The position numbers were made by a program, and so were the translations under genes. The notes beneath the pieces were generated by a model. That model saw nothing but the letters and a program-made list of their open reading frames with translations, was not told the origin of the DNA and ran no database searches. From assembly GCF_000219585.1 (NCBI RefSeq), contig NC_015731.1:930001-994000 (forward strand): a stretch of DNA of 64,000 nucleotides. Reading direction: 5' to 3'. How positions within the stretch are numbered: position 1 is the first letter of the stretch; the number at the start of each line of letters is the position of its first letter. Of the stretch, positions 27,123-36,700 are shown in pieces. Source of the DNA: Nitrosomonas sp. Is79A3 (GTDB lineage Bacteria; Pseudomonadota; Gammaproteobacteria; Burkholderiales; Nitrosomonadaceae).

Positions 27123-27320
27123 GTGCCGGAGAGAAGTATCGCTGGCGACAATCTACAACGCACTTTAGAGCAGTTCCTATTGGGACAAGACGCTGCTGAT
27201 TATCACTTACGACGAGCATGGGGACTCTACGATCATGTCCTTCCGCTGGTTCCGTTCGACCACACGTCCATTATCAGTACCGTCTGGGATTGCTTCAATC
27301 TGGGTAGTGTCTCAGTTTGA
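27123..27320 (+). pseudogene. Frameshifted remnant of a phosphoesterase (PF04185, phospholipase C-like)
   Basis: Pieces of the C-terminal part of a PF04185 phosphoesterase are recognisable across two frames. One frame gives DNLQRTLEQFL, the next gives [15 protein letters not shown] from 27181, and then the first frame resumes with YDHVLP. The family reads through [38 protein letters not shown], so at least two frameshifts are needed. After YDHVLP the text jumps to VPFDHTSIISTVWDCFNLG, so dozens of residues are missing between them. No N-terminal part is present. This is a decayed fragment, not a working gene. Confidence 0.75.
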
Positions 27321-27686
27321 AGTTTTTGCAGCTGAATTGTATATAAGACTTGGGAAGGGATGATTTAAATTAATCAAGGCTGCGAAAGCGGCCGATTGCA
27401 TTACTTTTGTACGAGATTGCAAAGCCAGTTAAAGACCGGAAAACGGCGATCATTGCCGCCATGCAAAATGGGTGCATTCAACTAACGAGAAATTGGCAAG
27501 TGCTGTCAGTTGCACCCAATTACTGGCGGAGTTCTTTTTCGCAAGGACAAGAACTTTTAGTTATGGACCAAACACCCTTTTGTCCACTCATTTTTCTTCG
27601 AGATTGGGTTGATCTTTTTTCTCGAGAATCTTTCGTCTGAGAGGGTGGAAAATATAAAAAATCAAAATCTTATACACATTTATTCT

Positions 27687-27715
27687 TTGACACATAATTC
27701 GGTTTCAGGTATTTT
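27687..27715 (+). promoter_or_regulatory. Predicted sigma-70 promoter of the NTF2-like gene
   Basis: A perfect -35 box TTGACA (27687-27692) is followed, after 17 bases, by TATTTT (27710-27715), which matches the -10 consensus at four of six positions. The next gene begins 48 bases later with an AGGAG ribosome-binding site. Function is predicted from sequence only. Confidence 0.5.
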
Positions 27716-27763
27716 TATTCTTGGGAGAATAACACTTGAGTTAACGATTACGAGGAGACTAAC

Positions 27764-28249
27764 ATGCATTCCAATGAACAACAGCTCTATAAACTTTTTC
27801 AATGCCTTAATGCGCATGAGCACAAAGATATTGCTGATTGTTATCACGAGGAAGCTTCGTTTGAGGATATCGCATTTCGCTTAAAAGGCAAGAAACAGAT
27901 TCACGCGATGTGGGACATGATCTGTTCCGACACTGAAGCGGGAGTCAAAAGCGACATTAAGTTGGAAATCAAGGAATTATCTGCTAACGACTCGACCGGC
28001 CATGCCGTCGTTCTTGAAGATTACACCTATCGGGATAATGGCCGGAAGGTTCACAACAGAATTGTTTCGAAGTTTAAGTTTCGAGATGGCTTGATCGTTA
28101 AACAGATAGACGAGTGCGATCCCGTTTGTTGGGCAAGTCAGGCGTTTGGAGGTATCAAAGGTTGTGTAGCGGGTCACATTGAATTCTTTCGTAGATTGAA
28201 GGCGATGAATAAGTTAAAAAAGGCCCGCCCCAAAGCATTTTCGTCTTGA
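27764..28249 (+). CDS. NTF2-like / SnoaL-like domain protein
   Basis: A 161-residue cytoplasmic protein with the alpha+beta cone pattern of the NTF2-like superfamily. An N-terminal helix pair (LYKLFQCLNAHEHKDIADCY) is followed by ASFEDIAF, and a later strand pair carries HNRIVSKFKFRDGLIVKQID. The ATG has a good AGGAG Shine-Dalgarno ten bases upstream. The superfamily includes both enzymes and binding proteins, so no function can be assigned. The last 40 residues (FFRRLKAMNKLKKARPK) are basic and unusual. It lies in the accessory patch next to a lipase. Confidence 0.72.
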   Translation: MHSNEQQLYKLFQCLNAHEHKDIADCYHEEASFEDIAFRLKGKKQIHAMWDMICSDTEAGVKSDIKLEIKELSANDSTGHAVVLEDYTYRDNGRKVHNRIVSKFKFRDGLIVKQIDECDPVCWASQAFGGIKGCVAGHIEFFRRLKAMNKLKKARPKAFSS

Positions 28250-28337
28250 TGAACTGTAACTCTGCGTGACGCACGTTTCGGCTACAGAAAAGCAGGAGGA
28301 GGGATCGAAAACCGCAGTAGACTCTGGCAAGATTACT

Positions 28338-28352
28338 CCGTTTAGAATTTCC
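28338..28352 (+). repeat. 15-base direct repeat, copy 1
   Basis: CCGTTTAGAATTTCC occurs here and again at 30590-30604 in the same orientation. The copies bracket the lipase and desaturase genes and lie in noncoding sequence. They may mark the edges of inserted DNA, but no transposase or longer identity is seen. Confidence 0.4.
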
Positions 28353-28482
28353 AAAAAAATAAGGGATCTGTGCGGCATAACCGGATGGTGTGTAAAAAGA
28401 AGCGGCATCGCAATTTCTGGTAGTCCCCTAACTATTTTCCTGGCTTTAGATGATCAATTACCACTTCGATGGAGCACGTAAT

Positions 28483-29337
28483 ATGTTTTCCGTATTAAAG
28501 TATTTCAAGGAATGGTTTCCCGTGCATGGCCCGAACGTAGCGCCGCCTGATTCCTGTAACACCCAATACCCTATCATTCTTCTTCACGGCATCGGTTTTC
28601 GCGATTACATGATTATTTCTTCCTGGGGACATATTCCGGAATTCCTCAGGAAAGGTGGAGCGAATGTTTATCTGGGAGAACTCGGGGCATGGAATTCTTC
28701 TATTGAAAATGCGGGAGTGCTGAAACAAAGGATAGAAGGGATATTGACCTCGACTGGCGCCAAAAAAGTGAATCTCATCGCGCATTCCAAGGGCGGACTC
28801 GACTCCCGTTACATGATATCCAAACTTGGAATGGGAGAAAAAGTCGCAAGCTTAACGACTATTTCCACGCCTCACTGGGGCTCCGCCTTTGCCGACGTTG
28901 CAACAAGACTTCTTCCAGATGATGACTGGGCCTATAAAGCGATCGACACGCTGGGGAAATTCATGGGCGATAAAGACCCGGAAAGCAATATCGCAATAAA
29001 AGAATTAACCCGTGAAAGCATGAAGAAATTCAATGCTGACGTGAAAGATGTCGAAGGCGTTTATTACCAGAGTTACGGCTCCAGAATGTTATCGCCAGCC
29101 AATGATCCCATTTTTCTCATCTCCTACGAGATCATCAAGAAATACGAAGGTGAAAACGATGGCATGGTTTCCGTTGACTCGTGCCAATGGGGTAATTTCC
29201 GGGGTATCCTTGAAGGGAAAGGGAGTGGAATTTCCCATCTGCAAATCACTGGTGCCGTAAGCGACGTTGTTTCAGGAATTAATATTCCGATGTGGTATGC
29301 CGGGATAGTTCAGGACTTGAAAGCGCAAGGGTACTAA
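28483..29337 (+). CDS. Lipase-like alpha/beta hydrolase
   Basis: A 284-residue hydrolase resembling bacterial triacylglycerol lipases of the Pseudomonas/Burkholderia LipA type. The oxyanion-loop segment YPIILLHGIGF (about 29-39) and nucleophile elbow IAHSKGGLDSRYM (Ser at 102) are clear. TISTPHWGSAFADV and the late His in SHLQITG are also family-like. The elbow is AHSKG, against the usual GHSxG. The frame is open from 28450, but GGAG (28471-28474) sits eight bases before the ATG at 28483, so that start is preferred. No signal peptide is evident, so it may act inside the cell or on storage lipid. Confidence 0.82.
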   Translation: MFSVLKYFKEWFPVHGPNVAPPDSCNTQYPIILLHGIGFRDYMIISSWGHIPEFLRKGGANVYLGELGAWNSSIENAGVLKQRIEGILTSTGAKKVNLIAHSKGGLDSRYMISKLGMGEKVASLTTISTPHWGSAFADVATRLLPDDDWAYKAIDTLGKFMGDKDPESNIAIKELTRESMKKFNADVKDVEGVYYQSYGSRMLSPANDPIFLISYEIIKKYEGENDGMVSVDSCQWGNFRGILEGKGSGISHLQITGAVSDVVSGINIPMWYAGIVQDLKAQGY

Positions 29338-29427
29338 TAGCCAACATTTACTACCGTTATCAACGGCAGTGAAATTTCCCGGCTGTTTAGTGACATTCCA
29401 TTAATTAATCAGGAATGATTAAATTGA

Positions 29428-30492
29428 TTAATTACTTTGGAATGTGTCATTTGAGGCAGATGATGAATCAGGGTCTGCTATTTTAGCGTTCCGTTTTTCG
29501 TTACGCGCTATATTCCGTTTTAGACTTTCTGGGCCATTGATCATGGCGTCAAAGAAAACAGCACAATAGCTTTTGTCGATAATTGCATTCTGACGAGTAA
29601 TTTCTGGCAGCATTAACGCATGGAGTTGCTGAAGATTATACCAAGGCACTGCAGGGTATACGTGATGCCCAATATGATAGTTAATATTGTTCCAGAACCA
29701 TGAATGCATTGGATTGCTAATAATGGTACGAGTACCGGCAAGCTGGCCAGCATTCCAGGGTGTTCCATAGTGTTCTGCCACAAAACGAACGCTATTGAAA
29801 AATCCAAAAAAAATGAGCGGCCAGAACCAAAGTGCAAAAACTTCAGATGCAATTTCATGATTATTAGCCCATTCATAAATAATGACGGTAATCACTGCAT
29901 GCAAAGCTATTTCACTCCAATGAACGAGTGCTTTCGCGCCGCGTAATTTTTGCAGGGGAAAAATAATAACAAACTGGATGGCTGTCAGAAGTACGCCAAT
30001 CACGGCATATGCATAGAAGAGGATATAATCACCGATTCCTCGCTTACCCATTGTAAATGCATCCGGATCTTTAGTTGAACGATTAAAACGATGATGCAGG
30101 AGATGATCTTCTTTGAAAGCGGTGTATGAAATTAACAGCGGTATCATGGCAAAAACACCAAATACCCAATTCTTCCACTTTGCCTTAAATAAAACGCTGT
30201 GTGTGCAATCATGCATAAAAGTCACAATGCCCATCTGCATGTAACCCATGGCAAGATAGCAGAGCCAAACAATGGCCCAATGCGGGGCATTCCAGGCCAT
30301 TATTCCGAGCCCTATCCATATCCCATAGAACAAAGGAATTTTTAGGTTGGGTTGCCAGCGATGCTGATAGAGTGCTTTCAGCTCGGCTTTATCAATAGAA
30401 TTTGCCATAGGGATAAGTAGGGACTGTAACATAGTAATGTGCTCGGACACCTTGCATCTGGAAAATAAACTAACAAAGCCAGAATCCGGCAT
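29428..30492 (-). CDS. Membrane fatty acid desaturase-like protein
   Basis: A 354-residue integral membrane di-iron protein. The three histidine boxes are visible as HDCTHS (about 114), HHRFN (about 152) and NINYHIGHH (about 284), between hydrophobic segments. Such proteins desaturate or hydroxylate lipids or carotenoids using O2; the substrate here cannot be told. The start is uncertain: ATG codons at 30492, 30432 and 30408 are in frame, and none has a good Shine-Dalgarno. The gene is convergent with the lipase, 90 bases away. Confidence 0.82.
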   Translation of the reverse strand: MPDSGFVSLFSRCKVSEHITMLQSLLIPMANSIDKAELKALYQHRWQPNLKIPLFYGIWIGLGIMAWNAPHWAIVWLCYLAMGYMQMGIVTFMHDCTHSVLFKAKWKNWVFGVFAMIPLLISYTAFKEDHLLHHRFNRSTKDPDAFTMGKRGIGDYILFYAYAVIGVLLTAIQFVIIFPLQKLRGAKALVHWSEIALHAVITVIIYEWANNHEIASEVFALWFWPLIFFGFFNSVRFVAEHYGTPWNAGQLAGTRTIISNPMHSWFWNNINYHIGHHVYPAVPWYNLQQLHALMLPEITRQNAIIDKSYCAVFFDAMINGPESLKRNIARNEKRNAKIADPDSSSASNDTFQSN

Positions 30493-30589
30493 GCAATTTG
30501 TGTAATTACTGTGCTACTTTGGAGTAAACGGGAAGAGAGCTCGATACTGGGGCAATGAATGTATGCCGTAGATCTACGATCAGGCTACC

Positions 30590-30604
30590 CCGTTTAGAAT
30601 TTCC
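30590..30604 (+). repeat. 15-base direct repeat, copy 2
   Basis: Second copy of CCGTTTAGAATTTCC, identical and in the same orientation as that at 28338-28352. It is preceded by a short palindromic stretch (TAGATCTA). Confidence 0.4.
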
Positions 30605-30862
30605 GTATCTGCTTTATTACGAACATGGCAAGGAGATTGTCGCGAGAATATTTTTGATAAGATCAAATCTACCAGCACAAATTTTCTGGCGCGGTAAAGT
30701 TTTTGTATCTGAAATGCGGAAAAAGATTAGGAGGCAAAAATACGATTTAAATATACTAGCACAGCAGAAGTGAGCGATTGTAAAGCTTTTTTCTGTGTTA
30801 AAGACCTTGCCACATTCCTGCGTTGATTTCTAATAAAGAACAAATTTAGCGTATGAAACCCC

Positions 30863-30901
30863 CCACCGGTTTTCAGCCGGTGGAGTGTTAACTGAAACAC
30901 T
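30863..30901 (-). terminator. Double hairpin downstream of the small membrane gene
   Basis: Two adjacent inverted repeats lie about 40 bases beyond the stop of the 37-codon gene: AGTGTT/AACACT (30884-30901) and CCACCGG/CCGGTGG with a 7-base loop (30863-30883). On the minus strand the second is followed by GGGGTTTC, which is only a weak T-tract, so intrinsic termination is plausible but not certain. Confidence 0.45.
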
Positions 30902-30941
30902 TAGATTCAAAAAACTCCAAGTGCTTGTGTCGATCGATTGC

Positions 30942-31055
30942 TTACGAGAAGTATATTGATATAACAATCAAACCCACCGCCACGAGGGTTATAACTCCGA
31001 AATTTAAACTCAATTTTTTAAAAATTTCAGCGTCTTCTTTCTCTAGCATATCCAT
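30942..31055 (-). CDS. Small single-pass membrane protein, 37 residues
   Basis: The ATG at 31055 is preceded by a near-consensus Shine-Dalgarno, GGAGGTGATT, immediately upstream. The product begins with an acidic cytoplasmic-like segment, MDMLEKEDAEIFKK. One hydrophobic helix follows (residues about 20-36, GVITLVAVGLIVISIYF), and the protein ends at Ser37. An FNR-type box and -10 element lie upstream at the spacing of an FNR-activated promoter. Hairpins follow the stop. The size resembles small accessory subunits of respiratory complexes, but I recognise no family, so the function is unknown. Confidence 0.7.
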   Translation of the reverse strand: MDMLEKEDAEIFKKLSLNFGVITLVAVGLIVISIYFS

Positions 31056-31089
31056 AATCACCTCCACATTTAGTAACAGTCGAGGCGAT

Positions 31090-31131
31090 ATTATGAAACC
31101 AAGCAAGTTTACGTTTATTGATTTAGATCAA
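31090..31131 (-). promoter_or_regulatory. Predicted FNR/ANR-dependent class II promoter
   Basis: TTGAT-TTAG-ATCAA at 31118-31131 is a perfect match to the FNR/ANR palindrome. On the minus strand CATAAT (31095-31090) is a good -10 box. The centre of the palindrome is 34.5 bases from the last base of the -10 box, which puts it at -41.5 if transcription starts near 31083, the classical class II position. It points at the 37-codon gene starting at 31055. Function is inferred from sequence only. Confidence 0.65.
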
Positions 31132-31282
31132 AAAATGTTAATGGACGCAAATAAATGCAGATTCAGACTTAAGAATTAGAAACTACTGTCAGTTTCTCAA
31201 ATTTACACTCAAATAGCTGTGCGAGTTGTAAAACTGAGGTGTTTACTCGATGAGTGATATAAAACGCTAGTTCGATTTGAAA

Positions 31283-32797
31283 TTATTGAAATATCTGCCA
31301 AGCCAGAAGTCCCGCCAATAAGATTGCGATGAGCATCAGCAGGCGGTTTTGGCGCTTTTCTTCGATGACCAGGTCGGTCATTTTTCTTTCCAGCATATCA
31401 TTGCGATTTTCAGCGAGGGCTTGATGAATCAGGCGGGGAAATTCCGGCAGGATGATTGCCCAATTCGGGGCTTCTTTTTGTATCCGGCTGGCTAATCCGC
31501 GGAAACCGAGTTGTTCGGCCATCCAGTTCTCTAAAAAGGGTTTGGCTGTTTTCCACAGATCCAGATCGGGATCCAGATCACGGCCAAGGCCTTCGATATT
31601 CAGCAGTGTCTTTTGCAGTAGAACCAATTGCGGCTGGATTTCTACATTAAATTGCCGTGACGCCTGGAATAACTGCAGCAGGACTCGCCCGAACGATATT
31701 TCTTTCAACGGCTTGTCAAAGATCGGTTCACAGACGGCACGTATGGCGGATTCAAAATCATCCACCCGGGTATCTTTCGGCGCCCATCCCGCTTCCACGT
31801 GTGCCTGTGCAACACGCCCATAATCACGGCGGAAGAAAGCCAGAAAGTTTTGCGCCAGGTAATTTTTGTCTTCATCGCTGAGTGTTCCCATAATGCCAAA
31901 ATCAACTGCAATATACTGGCCAGTTGCGCCAACAAAAATATTTCCCGGATGCATGTCCGCATGGAAGTAGCCATCTCTGAACACTTGGGTAAAGAATATT
32001 TCAACGCCGACACGCGCCAGTTGCGGGATATCAATACCTTGTTCGCGCAACGTATCGACATGGCTGATCGGCGTGCCTTTGACACGCTCCATGACCATCA
32101 CGCTGCTGCGGCAGTAATCCCAATAGACTTCGGGAACAAACAGCAGGGGAGAATCCAGAAAATTGCGGCGTAACTGGCTGCAATTAGCCGCTTCACGCAT
32201 CAGATCCAGTTCATCATCCAAGTGCCGGGCGAACTCCGAGACGACTTGGCGTAATTTCAAACGCTTTCCGTCCATCCAAAGGGATTCAGCTAACCATGCG
32301 CCGGTATCCATCAGCGCAACGTCGTGCATAATGATCGGCGCTAGATTAGGACGTAATATTTTTACTGCCGCTTCGGTGCCATCATGCAAAACGGCAAAAT
32401 GGACTTGTGCTACTGATGCGCTGGCTTCGGGTGTTTCATCGAATTTAAGGAATATTTCATTGATCTTTTTGCCATATACTTTTTCCAGTGATGAGATGAC
32501 TACTTCTGAAGGAAAAGGCGGCACCTGATCTTGCAGCTTGGCCAATTCATCAGCGATATCCTGCGGTAAGAGATCGCGCCGGGTAGACAACATTTGGCCG
32601 AATTTAACAAAGATAGGCCCCAGCGCTTCCAAAGCCAGCCGTAATCTTTCTCCGCGCGGCTTGTCCAAATTCCGCCAGAAGGTTAACGTTCTGACAGTTA
32701 CGCGTAAGAATTGCAAGCGGCTATGGCTCAGAATAAATTCATCTAATCCGAATTTGAAGGCAATGTATAGTATTTTTAAAAGGCGAAATATGCGCAT
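31283..32797 (-). CDS. ubiB: UbiB, ABC1/ADCK-type atypical kinase for ubiquinone synthesis
   Basis: A 504-residue member of the ABC1/UbiB family needed for ubiquinone biosynthesis. The KxGQ motif is [14 protein letters not shown] (about 66), and ASVAQVH forms the Ala-rich nucleotide loop. [12 protein letters not shown] and AVDFGIMG provide the catalytic-loop and metal-binding residues. Two hydrophobic segments near the C-terminus ([18 protein letters not shown]) anchor it in the membrane. It lies downstream of ubiJ on the same strand, the usual ubiJ-ubiB order. Confidence 0.95.
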   Translation of the reverse strand: MRIFRLLKILYIAFKFGLDEFILSHSRLQFLRVTVRTLTFWRNLDKPRGERLRLALEALGPIFVKFGQMLSTRRDLLPQDIADELAKLQDQVPPFPSEVVISSLEKVYGKKINEIFLKFDETPEASASVAQVHFAVLHDGTEAAVKILRPNLAPIIMHDVALMDTGAWLAESLWMDGKRLKLRQVVSEFARHLDDELDLMREAANCSQLRRNFLDSPLLFVPEVYWDYCRSSVMVMERVKGTPISHVDTLREQGIDIPQLARVGVEIFFTQVFRDGYFHADMHPGNIFVGATGQYIAVDFGIMGTLSDEDKNYLAQNFLAFFRRDYGRVAQAHVEAGWAPKDTRVDDFESAIRAVCEPIFDKPLKEISFGRVLLQLFQASRQFNVEIQPQLVLLQKTLLNIEGLGRDLDPDLDLWKTAKPFLENWMAEQLGFRGLASRIQKEAPNWAIILPEFPRLIHQALAENRNDMLERKMTDLVIEEKRQNRLLMLIAILLAGLLAWQIFQ

Positions 32798-32918
32798 GGA
32801 TTATAAAAATTTGGTGACGAGCAATAGAACTTAGGGATCAATTAGAACAGCACAAGTTTATTTTTCGGCAAGTATTCATTGATTTTATTATTTGAAAGAA
32901 AAATTAAATTGCGTTTAA

Positions 32919-33521
32919 TTACTCGCTCACTAAGGTGCTTCGCTGGGTTAATCGGTCTAAACGTTGTTCCAGTTGTTCGGTGCTAAGCTGCAAATTCTTT
33001 ACATCTTCACTAAACTGATCGACAGCCGCGGGTTTTGTTAACAAACGATCTTCTTCTGTCCAGTATTCGGCTAATGTCTGAGTAATGCGATGCACATTTT
33101 CCATCTGCCATTGGATCAGATGCTCACTGGCTTGTGTGATGCGATGTGCCGGTATATCGCCAATAGCTTTGCTCAGATCGTGCTCAATGATCGCGCCCAA
33201 ATTAATCTGTTTGCCAATAGCCATTAATTCATCGGCAAACGATTGATCGCCGCTGATTTGTATTTGCTCGAATGCGCTGGATTCTCGCGCAAGTAACTGG
33301 GGCAGAATCAACGGGGATAGGGAGAGTGTCGTATCTGCACCCATATCACTACTATTCACTTGCTGTACTTCACCTTCCGCATCAATCAGCAGACTGAAAT
33401 TAACCAAAGGCGGTATCCGGATACACACTGTCTTTCCGGTAAAAGATTGCAGTCGTTTGCATGCCCATCTTTCTCCGCGTAAAACATGATTGATGGGTGT
33501 GGTTACTACGGATGTCAGCAT
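32919..33521 (-). CDS. ubiJ: Ubiquinone biosynthesis accessory factor UbiJ (SCP2 domain)
   Basis: A 200-residue protein with an N-terminal SCP2-like lipid-binding domain (about 10-110; VNFSLLIDAEGEVQQV, LILPQLLARES, GDQSFADEL) and a C-terminal helical, coiled-coil tail (TEQLEQRLDRLTQRS). UbiJ helps organise the Ubi metabolon around hydrophobic intermediates. The gene sits just upstream of ubiB, as in other proteobacteria; ubiE is not next to it here, because the upstream side is occupied by the restriction locus. Confidence 0.85.
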   Translation of the reverse strand: MLTSVVTTPINHVLRGERWACKRLQSFTGKTVCIRIPPLVNFSLLIDAEGEVQQVNSSDMGADTTLSLSPLILPQLLARESSAFEQIQISGDQSFADELMAIGKQINLGAIIEHDLSKAIGDIPAHRITQASEHLIQWQMENVHRITQTLAEYWTEEDRLLTKPAAVDQFSEDVKNLQLSTEQLEQRLDRLTQRSTLVSE

Positions 33522-33726
33522 TATTATATTTACAGTTTGAAAATTGTAATAACAGGAATAGAAGAAATAGTTACGCCTATTTTGTTGGGCATCCGGTATT
33601 ACTCAAGTGCACCGGAACTGAACCGCAGATATTGAATTCCCCGTTTCTTCCAAGCCTATAACAGCCCTACGAGTATAGCACTATATTTTGAGCCGGTTAT
33701 ACGACTCTGCATGTCTTCTTGCCAGT

Positions 33727-36700
33727 TCAAGCTGCCAGTGCGTCGGCGATCATCTCCGCTTGTTTCAGCACTGTTTCGGTAGCTAGCAATTGCATATCGG
33801 GCGGGTAGCCAAATTGCCGTAATGTCCGCTTCACAATCACTTTGAGTTTGGCTCTGACACTTTCCTTGATGGTCCAGTCTATCGAAGCATTTTCGCGTAC
33901 CCGCTGCGTCAACACGATGGCCAATTGCCGCAATTGATCGTTCTGCATCAATTCTTTCGCACTGTGATTACTTGCTACCGCGGTATAAAACGCATACTCA
34001 AACTCAGTCAGACCGAGTGTTTTCGGCTCAAGATCGGAGGCGGTGATTTCCTTGCTGATTTTAATCAGTTCATCCATGACTTCGGCGGCCGTCAGGATTT
34101 TGTTCTGGTATTTCTTGATGGCATTTTCCAGCATTTCCATCAAGGATTTGCTTTGTACCAGATTCTTTTTAGCGCGAACTGTCAGCTCGTCATTGAGTAG
34201 TTTTTTGAGCACTTCCAGCGCCAGATTCTTATGTTCCATGCCTTTGAGCTCCAGCAGAAATTCTTCGGACAGGATGGAAATATCCGGTTTTTTGATCCCC
34301 GCCGCATCGAAAACATCAATTACCTGTTCGAACACCAACGCTTTATCGATGACTTGCCGGATGGTCGTCTCAATTTCTTCATTGGTTTTGCCGGAGCCGG
34401 TACGATCAAACTTCGCCAGTCGCGCTTTGACGGCCTGGAAAAAAGCCACTTCATCTTTGGCATCCATGGCTTGCGCGTGCGGAATGGCTATCGCAAAAGC
34501 CTGGGATAACGCGGTAACTGCATTGATATAGCGTTTCTTGCCATCGTCCAACCCTAGAACATGTTCTTCGGCGGCCAGAATGAGCGATAGCTTCTCAGCG
34601 GTACCGGCTGCAAAGTAATTCTCGTAAGGAAAGCCGTGATACATCGCAGAAATGACTTCGATTTTCTCCAGCATCAGAGTAACGGCTTGTTCTTGTGCCA
34701 GTGCCGGATCGCCCTTGCCACCGGCATCGGAATAGAACGATAAGGCTTCTTTCAAGTCGGCCGCAATGCCCAGGTAATCCACCACTAAACCGCCGGGCTT
34801 GTCTAAGTACACACGATTGACCCGTGCAATCGCTTGCATCAAATTGTGCCCTTTCATCGGCTTGTCAATGTACAGCGTGTGCATAGCCGGTGCATCAAAG
34901 CCGGTCAGCCACATATCGCGCACGATCACGAGTTTTAATGCATCCGCGTTATCTTTCATGCGTTCGGCCAGAATCTTGCGTTGCTGCTTGGTGGTGTGGT
35001 GTTTCGCCATCTTGGTGCCATCCGACGATGCCGCCGTCATGACGACTTTAATCACACCTTTGTTCAAATCTTCCGCGTGCCATTCGGGTTTGAGTTTGAT
35101 GATCTCTTCATACAGATTGGCGGCAATACGGCGGGACATCGCCACGATCATGCCTTTCCCGGAAAAAACTTCTTGCCGGGCCTCGAAATGGCTGACGATA
35201 TCTTGGGCGATATTGCGGATGCGCTGTTCACTGCCGACCAATGCTTCGACCTGCGTCCATTTTGCCTTGGCTTTCCCGGTTTCGCTGAAGTCTTCCTGAT
35301 CCAGTTCCTCATCGAGTCCGGCAATGAGTTTTTTGCCTTCATCGCTCAGGGCCACTTTGGCCAAGCGGCTTTCATAATAGATACGCACCGTGGCGCCATC
35401 TTCCACCGCCTGGGCAATGTCGTAAATGTCGACATAATCCCCGAAAACCGCTGGCGTGTTCACATCGGTTTTCTCAATCGGAGTGCCGGTAAAGCCCAGA
35501 TACGTGGCATTCGGCAACGCATCCCGCAAATATTTGGCAAATCCGTAGACTACTTTCTTGCCGATGACTTCGCCCTGGGCATCTTTTTCGTCGATGGTTT
35601 TAGCGCTGAAACCGTATTGGGTGCGGTGTGCTTCATCCACAATCACGACAATGTTGCCGCGGCTGGATAATTCCTCGTACACATTGCCTTGTTCCGGCTG
35701 AAACTTCTGGATCGTCGAGAAAATGACCCCGCCGGATGCGACCTTGAGCAACTCTTTGAGTTGCTGCCGGTCTTCCGCCTGTTTGGGTTCTTGCCGGAGC
35801 AGTTGTGAAGAAGCGGCAAAGGTGTCGAACAACTGATCGTCCAGATCATTGCGGTCGGTAATCACCAGGACAGTTGGATTATTCAGGGTGAGCACAATTT
35901 TGCCGGTGTAAAACACCATCGACAGCGATTTGCCCGAGCCATGCGTATGCCACACCACGCCTGCTTTCTTGTCGCCCTGCGATTGTTGCGTCACACTGGG
36001 CAAGCCGTAGTTGGCCGGATTTTGACGTATCTGGCGCACAGGCAATTCACTGCCGCAATCCGCCGCCCGCAATGTCGAAGCGATGGCCGCATTCACCGCG
36101 TAATACTGGTGATAAGCCGCCAGTTTCTTAACCGTGCCGATACTGATCACACCGGTTTTCAAGTCTTCTTTTTTGCTCTTCTCAAATACGATGAAATGCC
36201 GGATCAAATCCAACAAGGTGAATTTATTCAACATGCCGTTGATTAGGGTTCCGAGTTGACTCACCAAATGCGATGCTTCGGTCTTTCCATCGGCTGATTT
36301 CCATGTCATGAAGCGGCTCAACCCTGCCGACAGCGATCCTGCCTTGGCTTCCAAACCATCCGAAATGACGAGAATCGCATTGTAAGTAAACAGACCGGGA
36401 ATGGTTTGCTGGTACGTGCCGATTTGCCGGGTAGGCGGATTGCATCGTGGCGTTTTCATCGGCGGCATTTTTAAGCTCGATAACCACCACCGGCAGGCCA
36501 TTGATGAACACAACGAGATCCGGACGTTTTTTCTGGTTGTTCTCAATCACCGTAAATTGATTGGCCACCACAAATTCGTTATTTTCCGGATGATCAAAAT
36601 CTATCAACCAGACAATATCACCGCGTTCATTACCATCTTGCTGATAACTGACCTTGACACCTTCGGTGAGCAGGCGATGGAAAGTTTCATTGTTGGTGAG

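Larger units (their letters stand above)
26731..27763. other. Gene-poor region with decayed sequences
   Basis: About 1 kb between potA and the NTF2-like gene holds no intact gene. I see a stop-bounded PEP-CTERM-like fragment on the minus strand (26868-26975), an inverted repeat GGCCATTAAA / TTTAATGGCC (27014-27023 and 27079-27088), a frameshifted phosphoesterase remnant (27123-27320) and a sigma-70-like promoter (27687-27715). An open frame at 27407-27640 matches nothing I recognise and is not called. Confidence 0.5.
30493..30941. other. Gene-poor stretch upstream of the desaturase
   Basis: About 450 bases without a supported gene. It holds one copy of the CCGTTTAGAATTTCC repeat (30590-30604) and two hairpins (30863-30901). 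A 72-codon open frame at 30555-30773 encodes a basic protein I do not recognise and lacks a convincing ribosome-binding site. Confidence 0.4.

Noticed and set aside
27407-27640. 77-codon plus-strand open frame ahead of the NTF2-like gene
   Set aside because: No recognisable family or Shine-Dalgarno, and it lies in a region with clear decay.
30555-30773. 72-codon plus-strand open frame
   Set aside because: The product is basic and matches nothing recognised, there is no convincing ribosome-binding site, and it overlaps a repeat. It is treated as noncoding.
31095-31181. Plus-strand frame beginning MKPSKFTFIDLDQK over the FNR box
   Set aside because: It overlaps the predicted regulatory site, is short and has no ribosome-binding site. 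The FNR box reads better as a promoter for the minus-strand gene.
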